Under the pieces are notes generated by a model. The model was not told the origin of the DNA and did no database searches. It saw only the letters and a program-made list of their open reading frames with translations. The position numbers and the translations under genes were made by a program. A stretch of 64,000 nucleotides of DNA from DASVTR01 sp036382855 (GTDB taxonomy: Bacteria; Acidobacteriota; Blastocatellia; Pyrinomonadales; Pyrinomonadaceae), in the NCBI GenBank assembly GCA_036382855.1, contig DASVPO010000012.1, forward strand, positions 248,001 to 312,000. Direction: 5' to 3'. This document shows, one piece after another, positions 50,897 through 59,128 of the stretch (the first letter of the stretch is position 1; every line of letters starts with the position of its first letter).

Positions 50897-51577
50897 TCAC
50901 TTTCCCGGCATCTTCCGGCCGCGTGAATCAATCAGACGCATGACGGCTTGCGTCAGCCTGCGCAAGCCTCTGGTATCGGACGGCGGCTGATAGCCACCCT
51001 GAATATGCAACTCCAGCCCCGGCTCAATCTCTATTCTCTCCCAAGCGCCGCCGCTGCTACTACCGCTGCTCTGCGCCATTGAAGACGACGGTGGCGCGGC
51101 CGCGCTCTGCGGCATGCTTAAGGGTGCTGCGCTCGAAAAATTCAATCTTCCGGCAGAGCTTGCAGGATTCGCTGCCTGAGGCTTTGTCAGCAACTTTTCC
51201 AGATAACTCAGAGCCTCGTTTTTGCTCGACGCGCCCCGCTCCAATCCGAGCAAGCGCTCCAACTCGCGCACCTCCCGCCGCTCGACCAACTCTCGTATCT
51301 TACGAATCGGCAAATGCTCCGACTGCAACTTTTTCACGGCCAGCAGTTGAAGCAGATGCCTGTAGCCGAAGACGGAAGCCGTGCCCTGTTTCTCCTCGGC
51401 AGGCGATACCAAGCCTTCTGCTAGGTAATAACGGATCGTGCGCTCGTCCGGCACGTCGCTCACTGTCCCGCGCGCCTGTGCCAGACCGCTCTCCGCCAGA
51501 ATTTTTGCTGCCTCCGCGGCCAGCTCCGCCACACCGACGAATTTTCTCTGCCGCGCCGATTCCAGTTCCTTCTTCAT
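50897..51577 (-). CDS. MerR-family transcriptional regulator, 226 aa
   Basis: The N-terminal helix-turn-helix of MerR type is visible: VPDERTIRYYLAEGLVSPAE, GYRHLLQLLAVKKLQSEHLP and IRKIRELVERREV. No effector Cys pattern (as for metals) is visible, and the C-terminal half is Ser/Ala-rich and probably disordered, with a conserved end IEPGLELHIQGGYQPPSD. It probably acts as a dimer on a long-spacer promoter. The start is either ATG at 51577 or GTG at 51580. There is no ribosome site, and the promoter -10 box ends only 9 bases away, so the message is probably leaderless. The VWA gene follows after 13 bp. A palindrome overlaps its own -35 region. Confidence 0.85.
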   Translation of the reverse strand: MKKELESARQRKFVGVAELAAEAAKILAESGLAQARGTVSDVPDERTIRYYLAEGLVSPAEEKQGTASVFGYRHLLQLLAVKKLQSEHLPIRKIRELVERREVRELERLLGLERGASSKNEALSYLEKLLTKPQAANPASSAGRLNFSSAAPLSMPQSAAAPPSSSMAQSSGSSSGGAWERIEIEPGLELHIQGGYQPPSDTRGLRRLTQAVMRLIDSRGRKMPGK

Positions 51578-51586
51578 CACGGCGAC

Positions 51587-51615
51587 AATTTACAATAACC
51601 GGCAGTTCGTGTCAA
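51587..51615 (-). promoter_or_regulatory. Promoter of the MerR-VWA operon
   Basis: On the minus strand, TTGACA (51610-51615), a 17-nt spacer and TAAATT (51587-51592). The predicted start point is about 51580-51581, at the start codon itself. The boxes are identical to those of the tRNA-Gln promoter. Confidence 0.8.
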
Positions 51616-51628
51616 CAGTATTTACTGT
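51615..51628. promoter_or_regulatory. Palindromic operator candidate ACAGTA-N2-TACTGT
   Basis: A perfect 6-bp inverted repeat with two central bases, just upstream of and touching the -35 box of the MerR gene. A second TTGACA is created by its outer end. A site of this kind would fit binding by the MerR dimer for autoregulation. Confidence 0.5.
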
Positions 51629-51645
51629 CAAGATGAAGATAGTAA

Positions 51646-51678
51646 AGGCCACGGGCGCGAAGGTCGCGACAATGGCCT
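51646..51678 (-). terminator. Terminator candidate of the lipoxygenase gene
   Basis: An outer stem AGGCCA/TGGCCT encloses an inner CGCG stem, starting 11 bases after the stop. On the minus strand it is followed by TTTACTATCTT. Confidence 0.5.
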
Positions 51679-51688
51679 GAACAGAGCG

Positions 51689-53653
51689 TCAGATATTGAT
51701 GCTCTGCGGAATCTTGGAGGGCAGAAGGAAGGTGTAAGGAGTCCGATGTTGATTGGCCTCCTGAATCTCCTGTTCGATTTTAGTCAAACGAGCCTGAAAG
51801 GCAGACAGGTATGTCTGTATTTGCGGGTCGGTAAAATATCCGTCTCCGTAATTTCCGAGGGTGGTGTAATAAACCGAGCCGAGCAGAAAGAGCAGGTTTA
51901 ATTGGGTTTGTGCTTGCGACAAAGAAGGCAGGAGATTAAGGAAGTCCTGCTCTGTCGCAGCCGCGTTGACGGCTGGCGGCGGCGTGTAGGCTGCCAGAGG
52001 CATAGCAGGCGCATAGCTCATGAGAGGGTCTTGCGGATAATTGACGGCGGCATGTTGAGCGCTGGCGGTGAAGATGACCATCGTCAGGAGGTCTATCAGG
52101 CTCGCACGCGTCTCGACTTTGCCGTTGTTACCGATGTTGCCCATGCGCCCGCCGTCATGCGCGAGCAATTCGCTAACCCACATCTGAATCGCCTGGTCGT
52201 TTTCGACGGCGTTATCGGTTTGATAATAATGGTTCACGTAGTTTGAAACCCACTCATTGATTGCGCCCCAGAGAAGCAGCGCATCGTCGCGGTATGGGTA
52301 GTCCGAAAGTTTGCTCTGGCTATCGAATCCACGCGCTGCCAGCGTCTTCGGAAGCATTGAATTGTTAACGTTCAAAAGATAGCTTTGAGCGCCTTCAACG
52401 GCATAGACGCGCGATTGATCTATCGTGCCGGACAGCAACTTATCCACTGTTCCACCGGCACTAATCAAATTTGACTGGGCGGCGTTGTTGATAGCCAGTG
52501 TTCCTACAAAGTGTGGATGCAGGAGAGTGTAGATGGGATGCGGTGGCTGCGACGGGTCGGCTGGTTGGAGTTGATTGTGAGCGGCGATGACAAACGGCTC
52601 GACAAACAGATGCGTGCGTCCGAGATGACTGACCGCTTCATGGAAATTGCCGTCGGCAATTTGCACGAAGGTCTTGGCGATGAGCCAGTTGTACCCATCC
52701 TTATCGTCAGGGTCGTTCGGATAACAGATCCTGTTTGTCGCAGGGTCTTGACCACACTGAATTGCCACCGGCTGCAAGGATTTCCCGCCCTTGGGAACGG
52801 CAAATAAAGCTAAAGGTGCGGAGAGATATTTCTGCTCAGAAGGATAACTGCCGTTGACGGCGCGACCGAGAATCGCATAGTCAGCCAGAAAAAGTCGTCC
52901 TTCGGCGAGAGCGGCCTGAAGGTCATCATCCTCTGTGTTCATGGCTGACAGGTATTGTTGGTTGGTGACGGGAAAGCGAGCCTCAAGGCTTTTCACCTGT
53001 TCAATCATCACAGGGTTAGGACCGGCTACACGCATGGCTGCAAACGTCGCGTCATTTTCAAACGAACTGCTAATCTCCGGCACTGGAATCAACTCGAAGA
53101 GCCGTGCGTAATCCTCAACGCTCTGTGGGCGGCCATTGAGAGTGCCCAGTTTGAGTAAGACTTGCGCGAGTTCGCCAAGCGCATCGGCTGTCAGGGTTGA
53201 CGCGAAAAGCTTCGCGGCCCCTTTCATAAACTCTTCCAACTGGCTGAAGTTGCGTGGAAAGCCCTTCTGCTCAAACTCTTTGACAATCGCACCTAAAAGA
53301 GCATCTGTGACCTGGACTTCCAGCAGGCCCGAGAGCGCTTTCAAGTCTTTCATCAATTCTTTCAGGTAGTTTTCAATTCCCTGCTCCTTTTCTATGCCGA
53401 CCATAATGGTATTAAGCAGGACGGTGACGACGCGGAAGCCGACCATTTCCACCCACTGAGGCCGCGCCGAGAAATCCTCTTCGGGAGCAACGGAATCCAC
53501 CATCGCTAACGGAGGAAGATACGTGTAGTTGTATTTATACTTCTTCTCCTCAGTGGCCGGGTCTTTGACGGAGAGATGAAAGTCAGGTTTCTTCTCATCA
53601 ATGTTGATTGAGAGATGAATATTGGAGGTAGACGGCTGCTGTGGTGTGGTCAT
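51689..53653 (-). CDS. Bacterial lipoxygenase, 654 aa
   Basis: Lipoxygenases add O2 to polyunsaturated fatty acids through a non-haem iron. All five ligands are present: His343 and His348 in VSHLGRTHLFVEP, His534 and Asn538 in SAQHAAVN, and the C-terminal Ile654 (SINI at the end). PHPIYTLLHPHFVGTLAINN is the family's conserved helix. No PLAT domain and no signal peptide are seen; the N-terminal 50 residues are low in structure. ATG at 53653 has AAGGAG 6 nt upstream. Lipoxygenases are rare in bacteria. The next genes downstream are MerR and VWA, which have their own promoter. Whether the host makes the polyunsaturated substrate, or takes it from outside, is unknown. Confidence 0.9.
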   Translation of the reverse strand: MTTPQQPSTSNIHLSINIDEKKPDFHLSVKDPATEEKKYKYNYTYLPPLAMVDSVAPEEDFSARPQWVEMVGFRVVTVLLNTIMVGIEKEQGIENYLKELMKDLKALSGLLEVQVTDALLGAIVKEFEQKGFPRNFSQLEEFMKGAAKLFASTLTADALGELAQVLLKLGTLNGRPQSVEDYARLFELIPVPEISSSFENDATFAAMRVAGPNPVMIEQVKSLEARFPVTNQQYLSAMNTEDDDLQAALAEGRLFLADYAILGRAVNGSYPSEQKYLSAPLALFAVPKGGKSLQPVAIQCGQDPATNRICYPNDPDDKDGYNWLIAKTFVQIADGNFHEAVSHLGRTHLFVEPFVIAAHNQLQPADPSQPPHPIYTLLHPHFVGTLAINNAAQSNLISAGGTVDKLLSGTIDQSRVYAVEGAQSYLLNVNNSMLPKTLAARGFDSQSKLSDYPYRDDALLLWGAINEWVSNYVNHYYQTDNAVENDQAIQMWVSELLAHDGGRMGNIGNNGKVETRASLIDLLTMVIFTASAQHAAVNYPQDPLMSYAPAMPLAAYTPPPAVNAAATEQDFLNLLPSLSQAQTQLNLLFLLGSVYYTTLGNYGDGYFTDPQIQTYLSAFQARLTKIEQEIQEANQHRTPYTFLLPSKIPQSINI

Positions 53654-53802
53654 GGGGGACTCCTTATCGAAATGTGATGAAACGAGTAAGAAACGAGTGC
53701 AACGAGTGAAAGGCAAGCGCAGTGACCATCTTAACTCAGGTTCTTTCAGACTGCTAGAAAAATTCCCGCATAATCTCTGTGCACGTGCTTCCGGGCCGGA
53801 AA

Positions 53803-54852
53803 TCAGACGACGCCTGCTTCCTTAATCTCCAGCGTTCCTTTGTCTGCATCCAGTGTCGCCATGACGCCGAGCGGCAGAGTTAGCTGGTCTGTTGTGTGGC
53901 CGATGGTGAGGCCCGAAAGGACCGGGATTTTGAGCGCTCCGAGAATATTATCAACGACTTCTCCGAGCGTGTAAGGCGAAGCGGTCGAGGGCTTGTAATC
54001 GCCGGGCGCGCAACCCGCACATTCACCGAAGATGATGCCCGCCGCCTGCTCCAACTTCCCGGCAAGCCGCAACTGCGTCAGCATACGGTCAACGCGGTAA
54101 GGTTCTTCGCCAACGTCTTCGATAAAGAAGATCCGGCCGCGCGTCTCAATCTCGTAGGGCGTGCCCATCGTGGCGACGATGAGAGATAAATTGCCGCCCG
54201 TGAGCGGGCCGGTGGCCGTGCCGGAGCGAATGGTGCGCAGCGTATGGTTAGGGCGTAGTTCGTTTGTCTCCGTCGGGTTGGTAAGGCGGCCCGGTGGCGT
54301 CGTCTCGAAGAGAGCGCGATGAAAGTGTTGCTGGGTGTAGTTGGAAAAGCCTGACGCGACGTTTGGCCCATGAAAGGTGACGAGGCCCGTGCGTTTGTGT
54401 ATGGCTAGATGCAGGGCCGTGATGTCGCTGAAGCCGAGGAAGATTTTGGGGTTGCGGCGGATGAGGTCGTAGTCAATGCGGTCAAGGAGTTGAGGTGCGC
54501 CGTAGCCGCCGCGAAGGGCGAAGACGGCGTTGACGCCGGGGTCGCGAAACATGGCGTGCAAATCGTCGAGCCGTTCTTCGACGAAGCTCTTATAATCAAC
54601 CGAACGCCTGCCGACATTCTTTCCAGTCTTCCAGCGAAGCTTGAAATATTTCATCGTCCGCTCGACAACCGCAAGGCGGTCAGGGTCAATGACGGGCGTG
54701 CTGGGCGTAATGATGCCGACGGTGTCGCCGGGACGTAGCGCCTTCGGACGAAGATACTTGGGCGCGAGAGTTTGAGCGTCAATGATTTGACGCAGTTGCG
54801 GAATGGCGACGAGCGCCGCGCACGCGCTTGCCAGAAAGTTTCTACGCTTCAT
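53803..54852 (-). CDS. LD-carboxypeptidase (peptidase S66), exported, 349 aa
   Basis: S66 serine peptidases cut the D-Ala from murein tetrapeptides during cell-wall recycling. MKRRNFLASACAALVAIP is a twin-arginine-like signal, unlike the cytoplasmic LdcA of E. coli, so this one acts outside the cytoplasmic membrane. LRPGDTVGIITPSTPV starts the catalytic domain; VFALRGGYGAPQLLD and FLGFSDITALHLAI hold the nucleophile serine region; LTGGNLSLI and FIEDVGEEPYRVDRMLTQLR are conserved. ATG 54852 is chosen, 20 bases after the upstream gene's stop; earlier in-frame codons overlap that gene. It may share a transcript with the S9 peptidase gene. Confidence 0.9.
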   Translation of the reverse strand: MKRRNFLASACAALVAIPQLRQIIDAQTLAPKYLRPKALRPGDTVGIITPSTPVIDPDRLAVVERTMKYFKLRWKTGKNVGRRSVDYKSFVEERLDDLHAMFRDPGVNAVFALRGGYGAPQLLDRIDYDLIRRNPKIFLGFSDITALHLAIHKRTGLVTFHGPNVASGFSNYTQQHFHRALFETTPPGRLTNPTETNELRPNHTLRTIRSGTATGPLTGGNLSLIVATMGTPYEIETRGRIFFIEDVGEEPYRVDRMLTQLRLAGKLEQAAGIIFGECAGCAPGDYKPSTASPYTLGEVVDNILGALKIPVLSGLTIGHTTDQLTLPLGVMATLDADKGTLEIKEAGVV

Positions 54853-54871
54853 CGGCCATCGCCTTCCGTCA

Positions 54872-56806
54872 TCAAAGATTTTCAATCAACACCGGCTCAA
54901 CCTTGTCGGCCAACTCGAAGCCGAAGATGCGCGAATAGAAATATATCTCGCCGTCGAGGGCGCGCTTGATATTTTCGGCACGACGGAAGCCGTGCTGCTC
55001 GCCCGGGAACGGGACGTATGCAACAGGCACGCCCTTTTTCCTCAAGGCTTCGACCATCATCTCGGCCTGATTCGGCGGCACGACCTTATCTTCCAGACCT
55101 TGAAAGAAGATAACGGAGGCGGAAAGCTGTTCGGTAAAATGGATGGGCGAGCGTTCACGGTAGAGGTCTGCGCGCGCCGGGTATGGGCCAATGAGGCCGT
55201 CCAGATAACGCGACTCAAACTTGTGCGTCTCCTTCGCGAGGGCTTCTGCGTCGCTGACGCCGTAGTGGCTCGCCCCCGCTTTGAAGAGCTCGCGGAAGGT
55301 GAGCGCGCAGAGCGTCGTGTAGCCTCCGGCGCTGCCGCCCGTGATAGCGCAACGCTCGCCGTCAACGAGGCCGCGCTCTATCAGGTAGCGCGCGCCGTTC
55401 GTGCAGTCGTCCACATCAACGATGCCCCAGCGATCTTTGAGACGCTGACGATAAGCACGACCGTAGCCCGTGCTGCCGCCGTAGTTGACATCGAGGACTG
55501 CGATGCCGCGACTGGTCCAGTATTGAATGCCGAGGGCGAGCGTGGTCGAGGTGGCGTGTGTTGGCCCACCGTGACTTTTGACTAAGAGCGGCGGCAGTTC
55601 ATCCGGCGGCGACTGAAAATCGCGATTCTTCGGCGCGTAAAAGAAGGCGTGTGCCGTCAGTCCGTCTTCGGTCGGAAATTCTATGGCCTCAGGTACGGAG
55701 AGATAGCCCGCGTCAATCTGCAAATCGTTTGAGCGTTGTAAGATGTCGTGTCCGTCGGTTGCCAAATCTAGATGGACGATGGCGGCCGGCTCAGTCGGGG
55801 AGCCGCCGCGAAAGAAGGCGTGGCCCGCTCTGGCGCGCAGGTACGTGATGTCCGTGTAGGGCGTATCAATGTTTTCCAGCTTGCCTGTCGTCGTTGCAAG
55901 GCTGGCGAGGCGCGAGTGGCCGCCTTCGATGTAGGCGCAGATGATGCGCTCTTTTGTTTCGAAGGCGTAAGTTGAGAGGCCGAAGACCCACTGCGGCATA
56001 CCAAACTCCGCGCTCATCTCGCACAAAGCAGTAGCAGCGCCTTCAGCATCTAGACGATAGAGATTCCACCAACCGCTGCGGTCGGAGACGAAATAGAGTT
56101 GGCCGTCTGGCGACCATTCGGGCTGAAAGATAGACTCTTCAGTGCCGCCCGCGACGCGCGCAGTATTTTTGAGAGAGCCGTCCGCGCCGAATTCGCCGAC
56201 CCAGAGTTCCGTGCCGTCCCAGGGCATGTTCGGATGATTCCAGCAGAGCCACGCGAGACGTGCGCCGTCAGGGCTGACGCGTGGCGACGAATAAAAGTTG
56301 TAGCCGGAGGCGAGCACCTGCCCTTCGCTTTCAGTCTCGGCGTGGAGGCTGACGATGGTGTTGACGGCCTCCTGCCCGCTCCGTGTGTGGTCTTCGCGGA
56401 CGGCTATCAGGCGATTGCGTTGCTTATCAAAAACCGGGTCGGCGTAGCGCAGTTCGACGGCGGGCGTCAGCGCTTGCGGTTGGCTGCCGGGAGAGCAGCG
56501 ATAGAAACGCTGGTCGGAGAAGTTTGAAAAGTAGGCGATGCCGTCATTGACTGTGTAGTCGCCGCCGCCGTACTCGTGAACGCGCGTGCGCGCGTTGAAG
56601 GGCAGGGGCGTTACGTCCATGGTCTGGCCGTCGGGCGTGCGGCGGACGATGGCGTTGCGCCCGCCTTCGGAGGGGCGCATCTCAATCCAGTAAACGTCCG
56701 CGCCGTCGAGCATCACCTGCCCGACTCCGATTGAACCCTGCACGATGAGGTCGGAAGTAATCGGGGATTTCCAAGAGCCATAGGGCGCAACCTGTGCGTC
56801 GGCCAT
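54872..56806 (-). CDS. S9-family prolyl oligopeptidase-like peptidase, 644 aa
   Basis: The N-terminal 380 residues form a beta-propeller (YWIEMRPSEGGRNAIVRRTP and YFSNFSDQRFYR are blades) that screens peptides. The C-terminal alpha/beta-hydrolase has the nucleophile in GGSAGGYTTLCAL, and the Asp in EDKVVPPNQAEM and His in PGEQHGFRRAENI complete the triad. This is closest to acylaminoacyl-peptidase/dipeptidyl-peptidase-like enzymes. No signal peptide is seen, so it is probably cytoplasmic. AGAGGAG stands 8 bases before the ATG. It is followed by the exported S66 peptidase gene after 19 bp, so both may be involved in peptide turnover. Confidence 0.93.
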   Translation of the reverse strand: MADAQVAPYGSWKSPITSDLIVQGSIGVGQVMLDGADVYWIEMRPSEGGRNAIVRRTPDGQTMDVTPLPFNARTRVHEYGGGDYTVNDGIAYFSNFSDQRFYRCSPGSQPQALTPAVELRYADPVFDKQRNRLIAVREDHTRSGQEAVNTIVSLHAETESEGQVLASGYNFYSSPRVSPDGARLAWLCWNHPNMPWDGTELWVGEFGADGSLKNTARVAGGTEESIFQPEWSPDGQLYFVSDRSGWWNLYRLDAEGAATALCEMSAEFGMPQWVFGLSTYAFETKERIICAYIEGGHSRLASLATTTGKLENIDTPYTDITYLRARAGHAFFRGGSPTEPAAIVHLDLATDGHDILQRSNDLQIDAGYLSVPEAIEFPTEDGLTAHAFFYAPKNRDFQSPPDELPPLLVKSHGGPTHATSTTLALGIQYWTSRGIAVLDVNYGGSTGYGRAYRQRLKDRWGIVDVDDCTNGARYLIERGLVDGERCAITGGSAGGYTTLCALTFRELFKAGASHYGVSDAEALAKETHKFESRYLDGLIGPYPARADLYRERSPIHFTEQLSASVIFFQGLEDKVVPPNQAEMMVEALRKKGVPVAYVPFPGEQHGFRRAENIKRALDGEIYFYSRIFGFELADKVEPVLIENL

Positions 56807-56965
56807 TCTTTTTCTCCTCTTTATCTTAAAAAGAAAACTATAGGAGCATGACTTGTCTCTGCCCGTCTGTCATCATCACAGAACGACAGCGACAATCACT
56901 GCTCTCAAGAAACTGTTCGGGCGACGAGCGTGTAAATTTACCACAGAAGGGCCGTAGATTTCTCT

Positions 56966-57877
56966 TTATAGTTGGCTGAGCGCGAGGGCGATTCCGGCGG
57001 CGACGCGGGCGTTGTTTTCGAGGAGCGCGATGTTGGCTTCGAGTGTTGCGCCGTGGCTGTCTGCGGCCATGCGCGAGAGCAGGAAGGGCGTCAGGTCGCG
57101 CCCTGCGATCTTCTCTGCGTCGGCTTGCGAGAGCGCTTGAGCGAGTATGCCTTTGAAGTCTGCGGCGGGGATTTCGCTGCCGGCGGGGACGGGCACGGTG
57201 ACGAGCGTTGCGCCCTCAAGACCGAGCTTGCGGCGCGCTTGGGCGATGCGTGCGGCTTCTTCAAATGTTTCGACGCGCGCATCAACGGGCAGCCCGCTCA
57301 GGCGCGAGTAGAAGGCTGGCATCTCGTCGCAGCCGAAGCCGACGACTGTGATGCCGTAGGTCTCCAGCCACTCGCGCGTCGCTTCAAGGTCGAGGACGAT
57401 TTTTGCGCCGGAGCAGACGACCGTTAAAGACGAGCGCGCAAGCTCGGGCAGATCCGCGGAGACATCCGGCAGAGAGCCGCGATGCACGCCGCCGATGCCG
57501 CCCGTCGCAAAGACTCTGATTCCGGCCTGCTCAGCGATCCATGCGGTCGTCGCCACGGTGGTTGCGCCGTTCCAGTTGTTTGCGAGCGCGAGCGGCAGGT
57601 CGCGGCGGCTGAGTTTATGCACATCGTCGTTGTTGGCGATTTCGTCTAACTGGGCGCGTTCGAGTCCGACGTGCAACTGGCCTTTGATGACGGCGATGGT
57701 GGCCGGTGTAGCGCCGCACTCGCGAATAATCGCTTCGAGGTGGAGCGCGGTTTCAAGATTACGTGGACGCGGCAGACCATGCGCGATGACGGTTGACTCA
57801 AGAGCGACGATTGCCGCGCGCTGCTCTGAGAGTTCGCTGGCGACTTCCGCGTTGAAACGCAAAATTTCCGTGTTCAT
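56966..57877 (-). CDS. psuG: Pseudouridine-5'-phosphate glycosidase
   Basis: PsuG breaks the C-glycosidic bond of pseudouridine phosphate to give uracil and ribose phosphate. The protein has the conserved blocks ALESTVIAHGLPRP, PATIAVIKGQLHVGL (catalytic lysine), WNGATTVATTAWIAEQAGI, FATGGIGGVHRG, and VTVPVPAGSEIPA near the C-terminus. The length of 303 aa is normal. No pseudouridine kinase (psuK) is next to it, which is unusual; it may be elsewhere in the genome. An imperfect self-complementary stretch (about 57896-57946) lies in the upstream gap. No ribosome site is obvious before the ATG. Confidence 0.95.
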   Translation of the reverse strand: MNTEILRFNAEVASELSEQRAAIVALESTVIAHGLPRPRNLETALHLEAIIRECGATPATIAVIKGQLHVGLERAQLDEIANNDDVHKLSRRDLPLALANNWNGATTVATTAWIAEQAGIRVFATGGIGGVHRGSLPDVSADLPELARSSLTVVCSGAKIVLDLEATREWLETYGITVVGFGCDEMPAFYSRLSGLPVDARVETFEEAARIAQARRKLGLEGATLVTVPVPAGSEIPAADFKGILAQALSQADAEKIAGRDLTPFLLSRMAADSHGATLEANIALLENNARVAAGIALALSQL

Positions 57878-57955
57878 AAAGACGATGATGGACGACTGTG
57901 CGATGGATGATGAACGACAACGCTCGTCATCTTATCATCAGTCGCAGATTATTCG

Positions 57956-58945
57956 TCACTTATCGGTCTTTGGTTTAGTCTCCTTCTCCCTCTCTTCCTG
58001 AATCTTCTTTTTGGTGCTGCCCTTCTGGCCTTTCTTCTCGAATTCGTCGGGCTCTTTTTCGCCGCGTTCTTTGGCGTCGGGCGCACCAGCTTCGGCAGCA
58101 GCGTTTTCGATTTCGGAGTTAATCTCGCCGCCTATGAGGATGGCGAGGCCGGTCAGGTAGAACCAGAGCATCATAATGATGAGCGCGCCGAGGGAGCCGT
58201 AGGTAGCGCTGTAGGAGTTGAAGTAACTGAGGTAGAGCTTGAAGGCGAAGGAGACGAGCAGCCAGAGCAGGACGGCGACACCTGAGCCGGGCGTGACCCA
58301 TTGCCAGCTTTGTTCTTTAAGGTCCGGGCCGAAGAAGTAGATGAAGTTAAAGGAAAGGAGGATGAAGAGCAGGACGATGGGCCACTGCACTATTTTCCAG
58401 GTCATAGTGAAGACGGTGCTGAAGCTGTAGCTGGCGGCGATGGCGTCAGCGATGCGGTGGCCGTAGAGCATCAATATGAGAGCGGAGATAATGAGGATGG
58501 CGAGTCCGATGGTCAGGCCGATGGTGACGAGCCGGACTTTCCACCACGGGCGCGACTCCTTGACGTTGTAAGCGATGTTGAGCGTCTCGCTGATTGCGCC
58601 CATGCCGTTAGAGGCAGCCCAGAGGGCTGCGAGCACGCCGAAGGAAAGCTTGCCTCCGCCCGCCTGCGTACTGACCTCTTCGAGCGTCTTGTTAACGAGG
58701 TCGGTGGCGGAGGCGGGCATGACCTGCCCCAGATAATTGAGGAGACTCGTGCGCAGTTCCGAACCGGCGTCAGCGAAGAGACCGAGCATCGTCATCAGGA
58801 AGAGCAGCAACGGAAAGAGCGCGAGCAGAAAGTAGTAAGAAAGCTGCGCGGCGCGACCGAAAACGTCGTCCTCGTTCATCTCCTTCCAAACACGCTTGCC
58901 CAAGTTCTTCCAAGTCAGCCCGCCAAGCTTCCACAAGGACGCCAT
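57956..58945 (-). CDS. YihY/BrkB-family inner-membrane protein, 329 aa
   Basis: Six hydrophobic helices are visible (for example YFLLALFPLLLFLMTMLGLF and VTIGLTIGLAILIISALILM), with conserved family pieces AAQLSYYFLLALFPLL and YNVKESRPWWKVRLV. The C-terminal 60 residues are highly charged and cytoplasmic (Lys/Glu-rich). YihY proteins, once called RNase BN, are membrane proteins of unclear function; an early RNase label is wrong. The ATG at 58945 is preceded by GGAGG 9 nt away, while upstream GTG codons overlap that site, so 58945 is the start. It is followed by the psuG gene with no close operon link. Confidence 0.9.
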   Translation of the reverse strand: MASLWKLGGLTWKNLGKRVWKEMNEDDVFGRAAQLSYYFLLALFPLLLFLMTMLGLFADAGSELRTSLLNYLGQVMPASATDLVNKTLEEVSTQAGGGKLSFGVLAALWAASNGMGAISETLNIAYNVKESRPWWKVRLVTIGLTIGLAILIISALILMLYGHRIADAIAASYSFSTVFTMTWKIVQWPIVLLFILLSFNFIYFFGPDLKEQSWQWVTPGSGVAVLLWLLVSFAFKLYLSYFNSYSATYGSLGALIIMMLWFYLTGLAILIGGEINSEIENAAAEAGAPDAKERGEKEPDEFEKKGQKGSTKKKIQEEREKETKPKTDK

Positions 58946-59067
58946 CACCGTCACCCTCCATGTTCTGTTTTACGACACATAAACAACAATCAGCGCAACA
59001 AAGCAAGCGAGAGGCCGTAGAGGCTTAAAAACGACGGCGACCAACATCTTTGCCGGCAAAAAAATGA

Positions 59068-59090
59068 AGGCAGGGACAAACACCCTGCCT
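59068..59090 (-). terminator. Rho-independent terminator of lepB
   Basis: An 8-bp stem AGGCAGGG/CCCTGCCT with a 7-nt loop, 38 bases after the lepB stop. On the minus strand it is followed by TCATTTTTTTG. Confidence 0.9.
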
Positions 59091-59128
59091 CGATAGCTGC
59101 TTTCGTGTGTCAGACTCTTTGCGTCCGC

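Noticed and set aside
57896..57946. Fourth copy of the GAACG palindrome family.
   Set aside because: It has GATGATGAACGAC words and is partly self-complementary, but lacks the shared centre of copies A-C.
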